Below are positions 1 through 8,393 of a DNA stretch of 64,000 bases, in pieces. Position 1 is the first letter of the stretch, and every line of letters starts with the position of its first letter. The notes beneath the pieces were generated by a model that saw only the letters and a program-made list of their open reading frames with translations, was not told where the DNA came from and searched no databases. A program made the translations under genes and the position numbers. The DNA is from Ruminiclostridium cellobioparum subsp. termitidis CT1112. Lineage in GTDB: Bacteria > Bacillota > Clostridia > Acetivibrionales > DSM-1351. Where the stretch lies: NCBI RefSeq assembly GCF_000350485.1, contig NZ_AORV01000026.1, forward strand, positions 248,001-312,000, written 5' to 3'.

Positions 1-2
1 TA

Positions 3-2090
3 ATGAATTTCAATCAAAAATTCGACGATTTAAAAACTACCTTGAAGTTTCATTCCATTGCAGCAAATAATATTATCAATAAAATCACCATAATCGAAGG
101 GAATAAACCGTCAGAATTCCAGTCAATTGTTCTCGACACCGACTATGCAAAGGAACATAGTTATAAAGTTGGGGACACTATAAAAATAAGCACTCCCTTC
201 AAGGAAGATGTCAGTTTGAAAATCAGCGGTCTCTGTGAAAGTTCTGAATATACTATTAAATCCAGGGATACTTCAGACTTTCCTCCGAACCACAAGGAAT
301 ACGGAATCGCCTATGTTTCAGAAGACACAATGGCCGGCATTACAGGGGAAAAATACTACAACGAAGTCCTCATTGATGCGGCTCCCGGTGCGGACTTAAA
401 GGCTATTACCAGGAGCATCGCCGAGGTTTCAAAGGATTTGAGTTATTTATATACATTAAACAGGGATGCCACCTTGAGCTACAAGCAGTTTACCAGTGAA
501 ATAGCTCAACAGGATCAATTTTCAAAGGTTCTTCCTCTCATTTTCTTCGGTGTTGCAGCCGTGATAATCTTTTTGACATTATCCCGGCTTATAGACTCAC
601 AGAGAACTCAAATCGGCATTATGAAAGCTTTAGGAACCAGAGAATCCATAATTTTAAGCCATTATCTCGGATATGCAATTTTTGTAGGCCTGGCAGGCGG
701 GATTATCGGATCAATCCTGGGATGTGTATTTTTCACGCAACTGTTTATGGCACAGGTGAAAGCCATTATATCCCTGCCGGGTTTCACCATACACATATAC
801 TATTATCATGTACTGCTTGCCCTGCTGTTATCCGTTGTCTTCGGAATACTGGCATCCTACATGTCATGCAGGACCATATTGCGTGAAAAAGCTGCTGAAG
901 CAATGAGAATAAAACCTCCGAAAAAAGTAAAAAAGACATTGATAGAAAGAAATACATTCCTGTGGTCAAGGCTTTCCTACGGTAGCAAGCTTATTTTAAG
1001 AAATGTTTTCATCAATAAAAAAAGAGCCATATACAGCTCTTTAGGGGTCATATGCTGCATCGCTTTTTTAATCCTTTCTTTCGGATATAAAGGTTCCAGA
1101 GCGTTATTGATTGAAAAACAGTTTACCGAAGTGTACAAGTATGACCTCAGAGTGGTTTATAAAGACCCGATAGCAGACGATGAAAGCCTGGAAATCCCCA
1201 GGGATCAAATCGACTATAATACACTGGCCCAGACCAGTGTGGTAATCACCAACCTGGCAGATGAAAAAGATTTTAATTTATTAATCACGAATAAGGAAAA
1301 CAATTTCATCAGTAATTATGACAACAAAGGGAAGCTTCTGCCGCTGGATGATGACGGTGTAATTATTGCCGAAAGATTTGCCGAAAAATACAAGTTATCC
1401 ATTGGGGATATTCTGGATATGAAATTGATTGATCCGGCCTATAACGGCAAATCTTTCAAAACTAAAATTTCAAACATTTCTGTACAGTACTTAAATCAGG
1501 AAATATATTGTACACCGGCATTTTTGTCAAAGGCAGAAGTAACCTGTCCGCCAAGCACTCTTCTGATTAAAGAAAAGGATCCGTCAAAAGCAGAGGATGT
1601 TTACAGCTTCTTTAGCGGCAGAAATGATGTTAAAGAAGTAAAATCCAAAAATGATGTGAAGAAACTTACGGAAAGCGGATTGCAGAATCTGTATAACATG
1701 ATTATCGTACTGATTGTTTGTGCAATCGTGCTATCCTCGGCAGCCATATACAATATATCTGCCATCAACATTACCGAAAGAGTCAGGGAATTGGCAACCT
1801 TAAAGGTATTGGGATACCATATAAGTAAAATAAATAATCTTATTTTCGCAGAGAATTTCTTCATAACTATCTTTTCGCTGATCATCGGTACGCCATTGGG
1901 TATTTACCTATACAAGACCATTTTAAAGGCATTTACCTTGGATAATATGGTATTTCCGATTTATGTGAGCCTAGATTCTATACTGTTCCCAATCATTATA
2001 ACCATCCTGGTTACCACGGTATGTAATCTATTCTTAAGAAGAGCCGTAAAGAAAATCGACATGATTGAATCGTTGAAAAGTGTAGAATAA
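3..2090 (+). CDS. FtsX-family ABC transporter permease, 5' end outside window
   Basis: Membrane permease subunit of a MacB/FtsX-type ABC system, usually exporting or extracting lipids or peptides, or sensing antimicrobials. It carries two FtsX units. The first has membrane segments around residues 175-300 (motif QRTQIGIMKALG). The second is at about 560-690 (RVRELATLKVLG, the same cytoplasmic motif). Between and before them are extracytoplasmic stretches. The first ATG in the window is followed directly by periplasmic-type sequence with no leading membrane helix, and no stop precedes it in frame, so the real start lies upstream of the window. The family is normally longer, with an N-terminal helix. 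No ATPase gene is visible; it should lie upstream. The gene ends just before a strong terminator. The family call is firm; the substrate is unknown. Confidence 0.88.
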   Translation: MNFNQKFDDLKTTLKFHSIAANNIINKITIIEGNKPSEFQSIVLDTDYAKEHSYKVGDTIKISTPFKEDVSLKISGLCESSEYTIKSRDTSDFPPNHKEYGIAYVSEDTMAGITGEKYYNEVLIDAAPGADLKAITRSIAEVSKDLSYLYTLNRDATLSYKQFTSEIAQQDQFSKVLPLIFFGVAAVIIFLTLSRLIDSQRTQIGIMKALGTRESIILSHYLGYAIFVGLAGGIIGSILGCVFFTQLFMAQVKAIISLPGFTIHIYYYHVLLALLLSVVFGILASYMSCRTILREKAAEAMRIKPPKKVKKTLIERNTFLWSRLSYGSKLILRNVFINKKRAIYSSLGVICCIAFLILSFGYKGSRALLIEKQFTEVYKYDLRVVYKDPIADDESLEIPRDQIDYNTLAQTSVVITNLADEKDFNLLITNKENNFISNYDNKGKLLPLDDDGVIIAERFAEKYKLSIGDILDMKLIDPAYNGKSFKTKISNISVQYLNQEIYCTPAFLSKAEVTCPPSTLLIKEKDPSKAEDVYSFFSGRNDVKEVKSKNDVKKLTESGLQNLYNMIIVLIVCAIVLSSAAIYNISAINITERVRELATLKVLGYHISKINNLIFAENFFITIFSLIIGTPLGIYLYKTILKAFTLDNMVFPIYVSLDSILFPIIITILVTTVCNLFLRRAVKKIDMIESLKSVE

Positions 2091-2125
2091 CCGGGTTCTA
2101 CTTATAATAAAGACAAACAGTGAGG

Positions 2126-2178
2126 AATCTCCTTCTTGGCAAGAATCAGTAATAATGGATGCCGAGGAGGAGATTTTT
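2126..2178 (+). terminator. Rho-independent terminator of the ABC permease
   Basis: A 15-bp stem (2126-2140 with 2161-2175, two G-U pairs) with a 20-nt loop is followed by a T run. It starts 36 bases after the permease stop. Confidence 0.8.
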
Positions 2179-2421
2179 ATGCACTTTGTTAATGGGAATC
2201 ATTGTCAGCATTTCGGATATTCTTTTGTTTAGTGGACGGTATTCGTGGTCTTTTGAAATAATCAGCTCATCGGGGTATATATTCCCGTCATACAGCTCTT
2301 CCAAAATAGACTTCATATTCTAGCTTTCGCACTCGGTACTGACCCTGCAATATGCTGCAATCCTTAATTTTCCGGTACTCTTCAAAGAGTTTATGACAGG
2401 GATAAATGTAATCTTCTTCAT
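2146..2421 (-). pseudogene. Remnant: serine recombinase N-terminus joined to a small DUF6809-like fragment
   Basis: A good ribosome site (AGGGAGG) precedes ATG at 2421. The first residues end in LRIAAYCRVSTECE, the N-terminal signature of large serine recombinases (the Ser of YCRVST is the nucleophile in this family). A TAG then stops the frame. Immediately after it, in the same frame, comes MKSILEELYDGN..YPDELI, which resembles small DUF6809-type proteins that often sit near such recombinases; it runs to a stop at 2146. The structure suggests a deletion joining two genes of a lost mobile element. The recombinase call is good from the motif; the DUF6809 call is from memory and weaker. Nothing functional is expected. 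Confidence 0.55.
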
Positions 2422-2910
2422 AAAATAGCCTCCCTATTGTTAAAATTTTTTAGTTGCTCTAAGAAAAAGAGCACAAAAGCAAATTGCTCTTACGCTCAAT
2501 GTTTATTACTCATTTTCAACCATTAATGATTTTAGGGTTGCAACAGGGCTACAACTTCTGAACGCCTTGAGTGTGCAAAAAGCTGCCCTTTGAGCCTGGT
2601 AAGGCTTTGACGGCAGGGTGCGTCGATTATTTTAACTTGCGATTATGTTCTTTTTGCTCTCACTCATGGGCTCTCGTCTTTTTCCCATTTAAAATGCCTT
2701 CTATGTTTTTATATTTTATCATAGAAAGCTTATTTTACAGACTTTTCTTCACAGTCTTACAAATTTCTATAGGTCTATACTTATTTGTAAAGAAATAGTA
2801 AATCACAGCATAAAACAAGGGCAGCCCATCAGTCCCATGAAACCACATGAAGCTGTGAACTGTCCTCCCTATCGCATTTTATAAATCCATTCCCGCCTGT
2901 TACCGGCTGA
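2422..2910. other. Intergenic stretch without a convincing gene
   Basis: About 490 bases. It holds the ribosome site of the recombinase remnant near 2425-2435 and AT-rich sequence. A 75-codon plus-strand frame at 2571-2798 lacks a ribosome site and is Cys/Phe-rich like random AT-rich sequence. I see nothing else. Confidence 0.4.
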
Positions 2911-3737
2911 CTAATCCACTTTATTTTTCTCCGTGATTTTCTTCAGCTTTTCGGACATCTTGCTCATATCCAGCTGCTCCAGCTTCACACCTTCTCCGCT
3001 CGCATCGAACAGTTTTTCATCACGGTCTGCATATTTGAATTCATAGGTCATAGTGGAAATAAGTTTTCCTTTTTCATAGCTTTCTTCTTTCACCGGGAAT
3101 CCTGTGGCTTCATCTATGTATACACAGGTTGTATTTCCTTCCTGTTCGTTACCGCATAAAATTTTCTTCAAGGTTTTACCGTCGGAAATTACAGTACCCT
3201 TGTCCGTCCAGAACGCTGCATCCTCATACATCACTTTGCGCCCGGCAAAAACATCGAATTTTTTCAAGTCCTCGGCATTGGTATCCGCCTTTTCCTGAGA
3301 ATAATAAAACTCCTGTCCGTCAACAGCCTTTCCATTTTCATCCCGGAATATATTGATATGGTGCTTTGCTCCGTCATTCGTGTAATAAGTGAAGTTCTTC
3401 TCAATTTTACCGGATGCGGAGGTTACGATATAATTAGTCCTGTTCTCCAGCGTCACCGGATCCATCCAGGTTTCGGTAACAATAGTCTCGCCGCTGTCCT
3501 GAAACACAAAGGAGGTTTTTGTATATTCCAATTTTGCTTCCTTTTCCTTATCCTCAGAAACTGTTTTAATTTCCGCTGTCGCTTGGTTATCCCCGATAAC
3601 TTTATTATCCAAAGCAACGGTTTGGGTTGGTGTTTGCAGACTTGCCGCAGATTTGTCGTCGGCATTTGCCGCCGCATATACCGCATTGATGTAGTCATAA
3701 CAGCTGCAACGGCAGTTGCAATAATTATTTTTTTCAT
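2911..3737 (-). pseudogene. Exported LolA/DUF4412-like protein, copy 1, frameshifted in the signal peptide
   Basis: ATG at 3737, with an AAGGAAG ribosome site, opens a signal peptide (MKKIIIATAVAAVMTTSM). The frame is then lost near 3681-3686. Restoring a single base there gives a normal signal peptide ending in VYAAANADD and joins the long frame down to 2911. The mature part (about 240 residues) has beta-rich repeats such as TETWMDPVTLENRTNYIV and TLKKILCG, like outer-membrane-lipoprotein-carrier-fold or anti-sigma-associated proteins of Firmicutes; the exact family is not recognised. It is a tandem duplicate of the gene at 4042-4885. It may be decayed, or the missing base may be a sequencing error. 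It probably once worked with the adjacent two-component system. Confidence 0.6.
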
Positions 3738-4041
3738 GATTTAATACTTCCTTTCGTTTTTATAATAATCATTTTAAAGATAATCCCTGCTTTGATTCCG
3801 CATTTTATTGCCGGTTTCCAGCACCGGCCTGCTCGCGTAATCACAATCTTTTTATATACCTGCCGGCTAGGTAAGCTAAGATTTGCTAAGATTTATCTTA
3901 TATTTTTATTATAAACTCAGGTTATTTCGAAATTTACAGCACTTGTATCCGGTTTGTAAACGGTTTGTATCTTTTTACGTGCTTCCACCCATGAACAATA
4001 TCTCTTTTGAAATGAAAAAGACACTTATACCTAAGCGCCCT
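3738..4041 (-). other. Spacer between tandem copies; leader of copy 1
   Basis: About 300 bases. It contains the ribosome site for the ATG at 3737 and a GC-rich imperfect hairpin at 3810-3828 (GCCGG..CCGGC) within the putative leader. AT-rich sequence at 3890-3920 could hold a promoter, but no convincing -35/-10 pair stands out. Confidence 0.3.
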
Positions 4042-4885
4042 TTAATTCTTTAAGTGGCTTTTTGTTACTTCCTTCAGCTTTTTGGATACCTTGTTCATAT
4101 CCAGCTGCTCCAACTTCACACCTTCGCCACTCGCGTCAAATAGTTTTTCATCACGGTCTGCATACTTGAATTCATAGGTCATTGTAGAAATAAGTTTTCC
4201 GCTTTCATAGCTTTCTTCTTTCACCGGAAATCCTGTGGCTTCATCTATGTATAACAGGTTGTATTTCCTTCCTGTTCGTTACCGCATAAAATTTTCTTCA
4301 AGGTTTTACCGTCGGAAGTTACAGTGCCTTTGTCCGTCCAGAACGACGCATCCTCATACATCGCTTTGCAGCCGGCAAAAGTATCGTATTTCCTCAGGTC
4401 ACCGGCATCGGTATCCGCCTTTTCCTGAGAATAATAAAATTCCTGGCCGCCGACAGCCTTTCCGTTTTCATCCCGGAATATATTGATATGGTGCTTTGTC
4501 CCGTCATTCGTGTAATAAGTGAAATTCTTCTCAATTTTACCGGATACCGAGGTTACGATATAATTAGTCCTGTTCTCCAGCGTTACCGGATCCATCCAGG
4601 TTTCGGTGACGCTAGCCTCACCGCTATCCTGAAACACAAAAGAAGTCCTTTTGTATTCTATTGGACCTGCATTTTTATAATCACCGGCATTTAACGGTTT
4701 ATTCCCTATCTGTTGAGCTGGTACAGCCTCATTGAACAACTCTTTTCCGAGAACTACCGTGTGTGGTACGGTACTCCTTTTCAGATAAGTATTTTCAAGC
4801 ATAAAAAGCCTAAAACGAAAGCACATAAGACGACCGTTAAAATAGAATAACTTCCGAAGCTTTTTGAATCAATGAATTTCAACAT
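4042..4885 (-). pseudogene. Membrane-anchored LolA/DUF4412-like protein, copy 2, two frameshifts
   Basis: The start at 4885 overlaps the stop of the histidine kinase (ATGTTGA), indicating translational coupling. The first frame encodes a membrane anchor (TVVLCAFVLGFLCLKI) and ends at 4781. The second frame (about 4245-4800) continues with LKRSTVPHTVVLGKELF and the same domain as copy 1. A third (4042 to about 4250) holds the C-terminus. Against copy 1, the sequence near 4248-4252 lacks one base (TGTATAACAGG versus TGTATACACAGG), which explains the second break. By eye the copies are almost identical over the shared domain, including EKNFTYYTNDG and HHINIFRDENGKAV. The N-termini differ: a cleavable signal in copy 1, an uncleaved anchor here. 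The coupling to the kinase suggests the intact protein was an accessory of the sensor. Confidence 0.6.
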
Positions 4886-6015
4886 AGGAAATCGTCCTCC
4901 AATCTTATGATTACTTCAGTGCCTTCTTTCAATTTGCTCTGGACTTCGACAACTCCTCCATGCTTTTCGACAATATTTTTTACTATTGTCAAACCCAGCC
5001 CTGCACTGCCGGATTCTCTGGAAACTTTTTTTGATACCCTGAAAAAAGGCTCGAACAGCTTCTCCATATTATCTTCCGAAATACCTTCTCCTTCATCCTT
5101 GACTCTTATAAAAACTTTCTTTCCTTCCCTGTATGCCCTCACCTCTATGGAAGAATTGACATTCCCATATTTTATCGAATTATCAATCAGGTTGATCAGA
5201 ACCCCCTTCAGCCGGTCTCTGTCACATATTAAGAAAAGATTTTCCGGTACATTGCTGCGTATATCTATATTGTACTTTTTTGCCTTTATTTGCATCTCTT
5301 CACAGGTCTGCCTTACCAGTTCGCCAATATCTGCATTTTCAAAGAAGTACTTGAAGTTTGTCGAAGAAACCTCTGAAAGCTCCAATAATTCAACCACCAT
5401 GTTGTTCAATCTTCTGCTTTCATCTGAAATATAAAAGACTGCCTTATCATACATATTCCTATCGGAAAATCCATTTTCTTTCATTGCCTGAGCATATCCG
5501 GTAATCACGGTTATAGGAGTTTTAAGCTCATGGGTCACGTTGTCCTTTGTATATCTTATTATGCCAATATTTGCATTATTTACCTGGATAGGATATGATA
5601 AGCTGACCTTTGTCCCATTTTCGTTAGTGACGGTAGCATAGCTGATTTTACCTTTCATTGCGTTGATTAAATCTTCATTTTTCATACTTATATAACCAGG
5701 CTCCGGGTTATGAGACATTTCATTTCCATTCATGTTATATATATCCACGTCACTTCCGATTGCAAAACTCAGCTGCACGGATATATCTTCAGCCTGAGAT
5801 ATCAAAGAAGCTCCTGTAAAGTCCAGGTGATTTATCAGAAAATACTGCTTCAAATACTGGTCAAGATTTTTTTTTGTGGCAATCATGTCGGCATTAATAA
5901 TGCTGTTATCGTTTTGTTCCGTCAGCTTGTATGAAACAAAAAGGAGTGCTGAAAGTCCTATGAATATAATCACGGAAAATGCAATCAAAATTTTCAGCTG
6001 TATTGATAGCTTCAT
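4879..6015 (-). CDS. Sensor histidine kinase lacking second TM segment and HAMP domain
   Basis: One N-terminal membrane segment (residues about 7-27) is followed by an extracytoplasmic sensor region (28-155), the H-box NVTHELKTPITVITGYAQAM (His near 162), N-box NLIDNSIKYGN and G-box GSAGLGLTIVKNIVEKHGG. The family normally has a second membrane helix, HAMP and a linker between sensor and H-box. Here the sensor strand IGIIRYTKD joins NVTHELK directly, so about 95-100 residues seem missing in frame (378 residues against the usual 460-480). With one helix, sensor and kinase would lie on the same side of the membrane, so signalling is probably dead or rewired. ATG overlaps the regulator stop (ATGA); the stop overlaps the next start (ATGTTGA). 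Confidence 0.85.
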   Translation of the reverse strand: MKLSIQLKILIAFSVIIFIGLSALLFVSYKLTEQNDNSIINADMIATKKNLDQYLKQYFLINHLDFTGASLISQAEDISVQLSFAIGSDVDIYNMNGNEMSHNPEPGYISMKNEDLINAMKGKISYATVTNENGTKVSLSYPIQVNNANIGIIRYTKDNVTHELKTPITVITGYAQAMKENGFSDRNMYDKAVFYISDESRRLNNMVVELLELSEVSSTNFKYFFENADIGELVRQTCEEMQIKAKKYNIDIRSNVPENLFLICDRDRLKGVLINLIDNSIKYGNVNSSIEVRAYREGKKVFIRVKDEGEGISEDNMEKLFEPFFRVSKKVSRESGSAGLGLTIVKNIVEKHGGVVEVQSKLKEGTEVIIRLEDDFLC

Positions 6016-6722
6016 ACCGGCTCCTTATCCATAAGCTTGTATCCGATTCCGAATACAGTCTCTATCAATGAAGCATCCTTGCTTTCATCCAGCTTTTTTC
6101 TTATCCTTTGCACATGAATATCAACCGTTCTGCTATCCACAATAAAATCGTACCCCCAAACCTTGTCCAGCAGTTGTGTTCTCGAAATCACATTTCCTCT
6201 ATTTTTTGCCAAAAACAGCAGCAGATCATATTCCCGATTGGTAAATTCTATCCTCTCACCATTTTTCAGTACCGAATGCTTTTGCTTGTATATTTCAATC
6301 CCTTTCTCCAGTTTGAGCACATCAGAATCATCGGTATCCGTCGCTTCCGATATGAGTTCAATCCGCCTGAAAATGGACTTTATTCTGACAATCACCTCTC
6401 TGATTTCAAACGGCTTTGTTATATAATCATCCGCGCCAAGCTCCATCCCCAGTATTTTATCAATGGTATCCGATTTAGCCGTAAGTATGATAATCGGTAT
6501 AATATAATCCGCGGATATTTTCTTGCATACTTCAAAGCCGTCAATATCAGGAAGCATTAAATCAAGCAGGATCAGGTCAGGCATGAATTCTCTCACAAGA
6601 CATAAGCCTTCTTCACCTCAGCCGGCAGTTTTTGTAATAAAACCCTCTTTTTCAAGATAGTAAGAAATCAAATCTGAGATAGCTTCTTCATCTTCAATTA
6701 TCAGTATCTTTTTGCTCTTCAA
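6012..6722 (-). pseudogene. OmpR/PhoB-type response regulator with in-frame TGA
   Basis: A TTG start at 6722 with ribosome site CAGGAGG gives a normal receiver beginning (KKILIIEDEEAISDLISYY). An in-frame TGA at 6620-6618 follows where a GxGEEGL turn is expected. The frame then continues intact: LVREFMPDLILLDLMLPDIDG (phospho-Asp in the LLD context), the ILTAKS switch, KPF, and a C-terminal winged-helix DNA-binding domain ending in TVDIHVQRIRKKLD..GIGYKL. An ATG after the TGA could start only a truncated protein lacking the first receiver strand and acidic pocket. It is an operon partner of the overlapping kinase. Together with the kinase deletion and the broken accessory genes, this reads as a two-component system in decay. 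Confidence 0.8.
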
Positions 6723-6780
6723 TAGTATTCCTCCTGCACCTTATGCATTACATGTCATTTAATTATATCACTCGAATATT

Positions 6781-7008
6781 TCAATAACCCTGCAAACTTG
6801 TAACCAATTTGTAAAATGTATTAAAGTCCTCATCTATCTTTTTTAACTGACGGTTTCTTTGCCCAGAATATATGTAGTCATTTATTGTCAGCATTTTAAC
6901 GTTAATAGTATTCTGTAGTTGATGCAATGTTGGACGGCGTTTCAAGCAGGGGTTCATGTTCTGTTTTGCATAGTAGGGGTTGGGGTTGGTTTTAAGGGTT
7001 TTCTTCAT
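6781..7008 (-). CDS. Small hypothetical protein (75 aa)
   Basis: ATG at 7008 is preceded by AGAGGAGCC at good spacing. The product is polar and basic, has no membrane segment and matches no family I know. It lies between a terminator upstream and the response regulator downstream, so it would need its own promoter. It may be real, or a remnant. Confidence 0.35.
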   Translation of the reverse strand: MKKTLKTNPNPYYAKQNMNPCLKRRPTLHQLQNTINVKMLTINDYIYSGQRNRQLKKIDEDFNTFYKLVTSLQGY

Positions 7009-7040
7009 GAGTGGCTCCTCTCGTATTTGGATTTTGGGGT

Positions 7041-7067
7041 AAAAAAATAGCCCCTTGATTTAAGGGG
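7041..7067 (-). terminator. Terminator downstream of the Ser-rich lipoprotein gene
   Basis: Read on the minus strand, CCCCTT and AAGGGG form a stem with a 5-nt loop (7051-7067), followed by a run of seven T (7047-7041). Confidence 0.65.
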
Positions 7068-7222
7068 AATTCAAACTATTACCTAAATAAATATAGTGTG
7101 CTTTTCAATGGGATTCTTACTCTATTTGTGCAATTGCGCTTCGCCCTAATATAAATTAATTCTTACATCAGAACCATTTTGTTCTCGACCTCTCAATGCA
7201 ATACTTTATAGTTTTCCTCGGT

Positions 7223-8374
7223 TTAGTCAACATGATATTGCTCTTCTGCTGCTTTTATCAATGTATTGTTATTTTTCCATACGAGTTTTTGACTAACCAC
7301 GGAGTTTGCATCTGCTTTTTGATGATTTAACAAGTAACCATCATGCACATCAAATTCCGAAATCATCTCTTCACATTTTACTTTATCAAAATCCTTGGCA
7401 GAATCATCCCAGACATATAGAGAATAACTATTATTAAAAGTACCTGGTTCCTCCAAAAATCTAATATCTGCATAACCATCCATATTGACATCTAAAATCT
7501 TAATAACCTCATCAAATTGTCCATAAGTAGATAATGTCAGAAGATTTTCAAGTTTCTCATTTTTTAAAGTAAAATGATATTGATATTCCTTGTCGCGGCT
7601 TAATTCAGCAGAATATTTTGTTCCGTTTATACCTTGAATAATATCATAATCCGCCTTTTCAAACTCACTTTTATTATAGGAAATGGTTTCATTAACAGTG
7701 GTTATATTAGAGTTCGCACATTCTATTTTTTGATTATGTACCTCATAATACTCTGAAGGATAATTTTTTAATAGATAAACTTCATTAACATCAGATTCAA
7801 TTAAATAGCATGCCTCCTTATAGGAAACTACATATTTCGTCTGATCCCCTTGTGATGCAATATATAGACTGATGATTCCAGAATTATCGGTTACATTATT
7901 GTAAATATTTATTTTTTCATAATTAGGGTACCTATCACTTAAGTATGCTACGATACTATTCGTATCGTGGAGCTCTTTTTTTTCCATTTCGCGAACTGTG
8001 ATGGTCATATAGGTTTTTGTCCAAGAATATCCTTCACTTTTATCAATTTCACATTTAAATGTTTCAATATTATTACTGCTTGAATCAGAGACTATATGGT
8101 AAGAGCCAATATTAAACGAAAGTTCTTCATATTGTACATTCTTATGGGTTTCATCGTCATATGTTTTAACATAATTAGATGAACTGTAGGTTGAGGCACT
8201 GGTTTGACTACTAATTAAACTACTGGCTTGACTGCTAGTTGAGCCGCTGGTCCGACTACTGTTTTGACTACTAAATGAATTTAGTTGTCTATTTGTTTCT
8301 TCATTAGTACAGCCAGCTAACATTAGTACAGCCATAATAATTAATCCTAGAGTTGTTCTTTTCATTTTCGTCAC
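7223..8374 (-). CDS. Ser-rich lipoprotein with XAC2610/FG-GAP-like C-terminal domain
   Basis: A signal peptide ends in a lipobox (LMLAGC), so the protein should be lipid-anchored outside the membrane. Residues about 30-70 are a flexible linker of repeated Ser/Thr/Gln (SSQTSAS type). The C-terminal third contains ILDVNMDGYADIRFLEEPG, an Asp-rich calcium-loop motif seen in XAC2610-type and VCBS/FG-GAP proteins, followed by YSLYVWDDSAKDFDKV. The middle region is unrecognised. It starts 19 bases after the stop of the lysozyme-type protein, so the two are probably co-transcribed. That arrangement would fit a surface immunity lipoprotein protecting against a cell-wall-cutting partner; this is inference only. 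Confidence 0.7.
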   Translation of the reverse strand: MTKMKRTTLGLIIMAVLMLAGCTNEETNRQLNSFSSQNSSRTSGSTSSQASSLISSQTSASTYSSSNYVKTYDDETHKNVQYEELSFNIGSYHIVSDSSSNNIETFKCEIDKSEGYSWTKTYMTITVREMEKKELHDTNSIVAYLSDRYPNYEKINIYNNVTDNSGIISLYIASQGDQTKYVVSYKEACYLIESDVNEVYLLKNYPSEYYEVHNQKIECANSNITTVNETISYNKSEFEKADYDIIQGINGTKYSAELSRDKEYQYHFTLKNEKLENLLTLSTYGQFDEVIKILDVNMDGYADIRFLEEPGTFNNSYSLYVWDDSAKDFDKVKCEEMISEFDVHDGYLLNHQKADANSVVSQKLVWKNNNTLIKAAEEQYHVD

Positions 8375-8393
8375 ACTTCCTTACTAAGTCACA

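Noticed and set aside
2571-2798. Plus-strand 75-codon gene
   Set aside because: No ribosome site, and the composition is typical of random AT-rich sequence.
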